From an uncultured Clostridia bacterium (GTDB lineage Bacteria; Bacillota; Clostridia; Oscillospirales; Acutalibacteraceae): a stretch of 6,796 nt of DNA. Location: NCBI GenBank assembly GCA_945227095.1, contig CALYOC010000037.1, positions 1 to 6,796 of the forward strand, given 5' to 3'. The notes beneath the pieces were generated by a model. That model saw nothing but the letters and a program-made list of their open reading frames with translations, was not told the origin of the DNA and did no database searches. The translations under genes and the position numbers were made by a program. Each line of letters opens with the position of its first letter. Within the stretch, counting starts at the first letter, position 1. This document shows positions 5,799-6,796 of the stretch, in pieces.

Positions 5799-6060
5799 CT
5801 CGTTTGCTGCGGCAGGCTGCACAGTGCTGCCGCAAGACTCGCGAAAACATCAAGGCGCGCAGGGAAACCCCTGTAGTAAAACTGAGCATTTTTTTAAACG
5901 GCTTTGATACGGAAACCGGGTCTGATAAGCCGAGTAATTCGTGTACACCCCCAAATTTAAACCGTGTACGAATATATTCGGCGGTTCTGCTAAAGCGAAT
6001 TGACTTCAATTCGTAAAGGATTTATTCCGCGGCTCTTTTAGCCGGATTTGCAAACGGGAG
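5799..6060 (+). ncRNA. Long structured 5' leader, candidate cis-regulatory RNA of unknown class
   Basis: No convincing gene fits here, but the DNA is rich in hairpins. The first 90 bases can form a closed multibranch fold. The closing stem is CUCGUUU (5799-5805) with AAAC-U-GAG (5879-5886). Inside it lie UGCGGCAG/CUGCCGCA (5808-5834), a short CGCG/CGCG helix (5840-5859) and CAGGG/CCCUG (5860-5873). A U7 tract (5889-5895) follows directly. Further on come CGGCUU/AAGCCG (5899-5932), AUUCG..UACAC with GUGUACGAAU (5937-5973), the perfect CGAAUUG/CAAUUCG tetraloop hairpin (5996-6013) and CGGCU/AGCCG (6030-6044). CUCGUUUGC at the 5' end can also pair with GCAAACGGG (6050-6058) at the ribosome binding site. 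I compared it by eye with c-di-AMP, c-di-GMP, SAM, TPP, cobalamin, FMN, ZTP and T-box consensus motifs and found no match. It could be a riboswitch-like attenuator, or a short sRNA plus leader. Confidence 0.55.
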
Positions 6061-6065
6061 TTATA

Positions 6066-6737
6066 ATGATTAAAAAATTTAAGAAAATTACAGCACTCGT
6101 TTTAAGCACAATCCTCATTTTAGGCGTTTCGGCAATCGTTGCCGTTCAATCCTCCGCCCGCCAAAGCATAGTTCCTGTCACAAGGGAAGCACAGGCGGTG
6201 GACACTATTGAGCTCGCAGGCAAAAAGGTCAACGCATACTACGGCTTTTCCGGAAAATACCACTGCGCCGAGCTTGTTATGAGATTTTACTCATCGGTTT
6301 TCGGCGTCAGGGTGAACAATCTGTATTCCCCATACAGTACTCCCACCGCGAGCAAGGGAGCGTTCAGGGCTGTTAAAAATCCGCGCGTAGGCGACATCGT
6401 ACGCTTTTCTGACAGAACGCACTGGGCTCTTGTAAAAAGCGTCGGTAAAAACTCGGTTACAATAATCGAGCAAAACTGGAGCTACTATTCCGGCGGATCA
6501 AAGGTCTGCGCGGTAGGAAGGACAATCAGCAAAAATTCGCACACCTTCTTCCACTACACCGATTACGACAAAGTGATTCAAAAGATTGCGAAAAAGGCAA
6601 TCTCCGCGCGCCTTACAGAGATAGAGGATAACAAAAAGCTTCAAGAACTCGAAAAAAATGCCGAGTTTGAGCAAAACGCAATGCCGTCCATCTCCTTTGC
6701 AGAGGATAAATTCCTGCGAGAAATTCTCGAAAGCTGA
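6066..6737 (+). CDS. Secreted CHAP-domain peptidoglycan hydrolase-like protein
   Basis: A 223-residue exported protein. Residues 1-31 form a signal peptide (MIKKFKK, a 20-residue hydrophobic core, and a plausible cleavage after SSA), or an uncleaved anchor. Residues about 50-165 fit a CHAP-type NlpC/P60-superfamily cysteine peptidase/amidase. The probable nucleophile is C67 in YHCAELV, the histidine is H119 in THWALV, and the third polar residue is E135 or N137 in IIEQNW. The supporting strand motif is PRVGDIVRF (106-114). Such enzymes cut peptide or amide bonds in the cell wall. There is no cell-wall binding domain. The charged tail (about 166-223) looks helical. The start is ATG 6066 with ACGGGAG just upstream, and an in-frame TTG at 6048 lacks a binding site. 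Expression probably depends on the long leader at 5799-6060. No terminator is visible before the window ends. The precise bond cleaved cannot be told. Confidence 0.78.
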   Translation: MIKKFKKITALVLSTILILGVSAIVAVQSSARQSIVPVTREAQAVDTIELAGKKVNAYYGFSGKYHCAELVMRFYSSVFGVRVNNLYSPYSTPTASKGAFRAVKNPRVGDIVRFSDRTHWALVKSVGKNSVTIIEQNWSYYSGGSKVCAVGRTISKNSHTFFHYTDYDKVIQKIAKKAISARLTEIEDNKKLQELEKNAEFEQNAMPSISFAEDKFLREILES

Positions 6738-6796
6738 CCGTGCAGACAAACGGGATTACTCCTAAATAAAACTCGACAACGACAAACAAAATTTTG

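Noticed and set aside
5604..5876. Rightward open frame of 90 codons over the terminator and promoter region
   Set aside because: It runs through the terminator at 5642-5677, the operator-like repeat and a strong promoter, and its composition is not protein-like.
5804..6016. Short open frames on both strands inside the leader
   Set aside because: No ribosome binding site and no recognisable protein. The TTG start would lie about four bases from the predicted transcript start. The hairpins explain the sequence better.
5799..6060. Known c-di-AMP (ydaO), c-di-GMP, SAM, TPP, cobalamin, FMN or ZTP riboswitch
   Set aside because: The gene context would suit c-di-AMP, but none of the conserved sequence blocks of these classes can be found by eye. 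A covariance-model search is needed to be certain.

Overview
The window looks like chromosomal DNA of a low-to-mid GC Gram-positive anaerobe, most plausibly a gut member of the Clostridia (Oscillospiraceae/Ruminococcaceae-like). This is inferred from very A+T-rich intergenic DNA, consensus TTGACA/TATAAT promoters, GGAGG-type ribosome binding sites, a T-box riboswitch, a TrpB2-type tryptophan synthase beta chain, and secreted lipoproteins of Gram-positive style. No rRNA, tRNA, CRISPR array, transposase or phage gene is visible.

Left half (1-2940, all leftward): a rplM-rpsI operon (ribosomal proteins L13 and S9) with its own promoter (2909-2937) and terminator (1987-2016). It is followed by a separately controlled single gene, trpB (170-1549). 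trpB has a strong promoter (1932-1960), a complete tRNA-Trp T-box leader (about 1646-1925) and its own terminator (117-150). The T-box has a UGG specifier codon and a UGGC acceptor bulge matching the G discriminator base of tRNA-Trp. It therefore ties expression of this beta subunit to tryptophan starvation and supports a role in tryptophan synthesis or indole salvage.

Right half (2940-6796, all rightward): a divergent promoter drives a small DUF2752 membrane protein (3091-3498). Its stop codon lies inside a 67-base near-perfect palindrome that resembles a small inserted repeat element. Next come two secreted lipoproteins (3818-4777 and 4871-5623) that I read as diverged tandem paralogues of an unrecognised family. 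They are separated by a hairpin and closed by a good terminator (5642-5677). The last gene (6066-6737) encodes a secreted CHAP-domain cysteine peptidase or amidase, probably acting on the cell wall.

The most unusual part is 5739-6060. An 11-base perfect inverted repeat overlaps the -35 box of an extended -10 promoter. This is followed by a roughly 265-nt leader with at least seven hairpins, a U7 tract, and a 5' end that could pair either just before the U7 tract or across the ribosome binding site of the CHAP gene. I cannot match this leader to any riboswitch class I know, so it is the best candidate here for an undescribed regulatory RNA.
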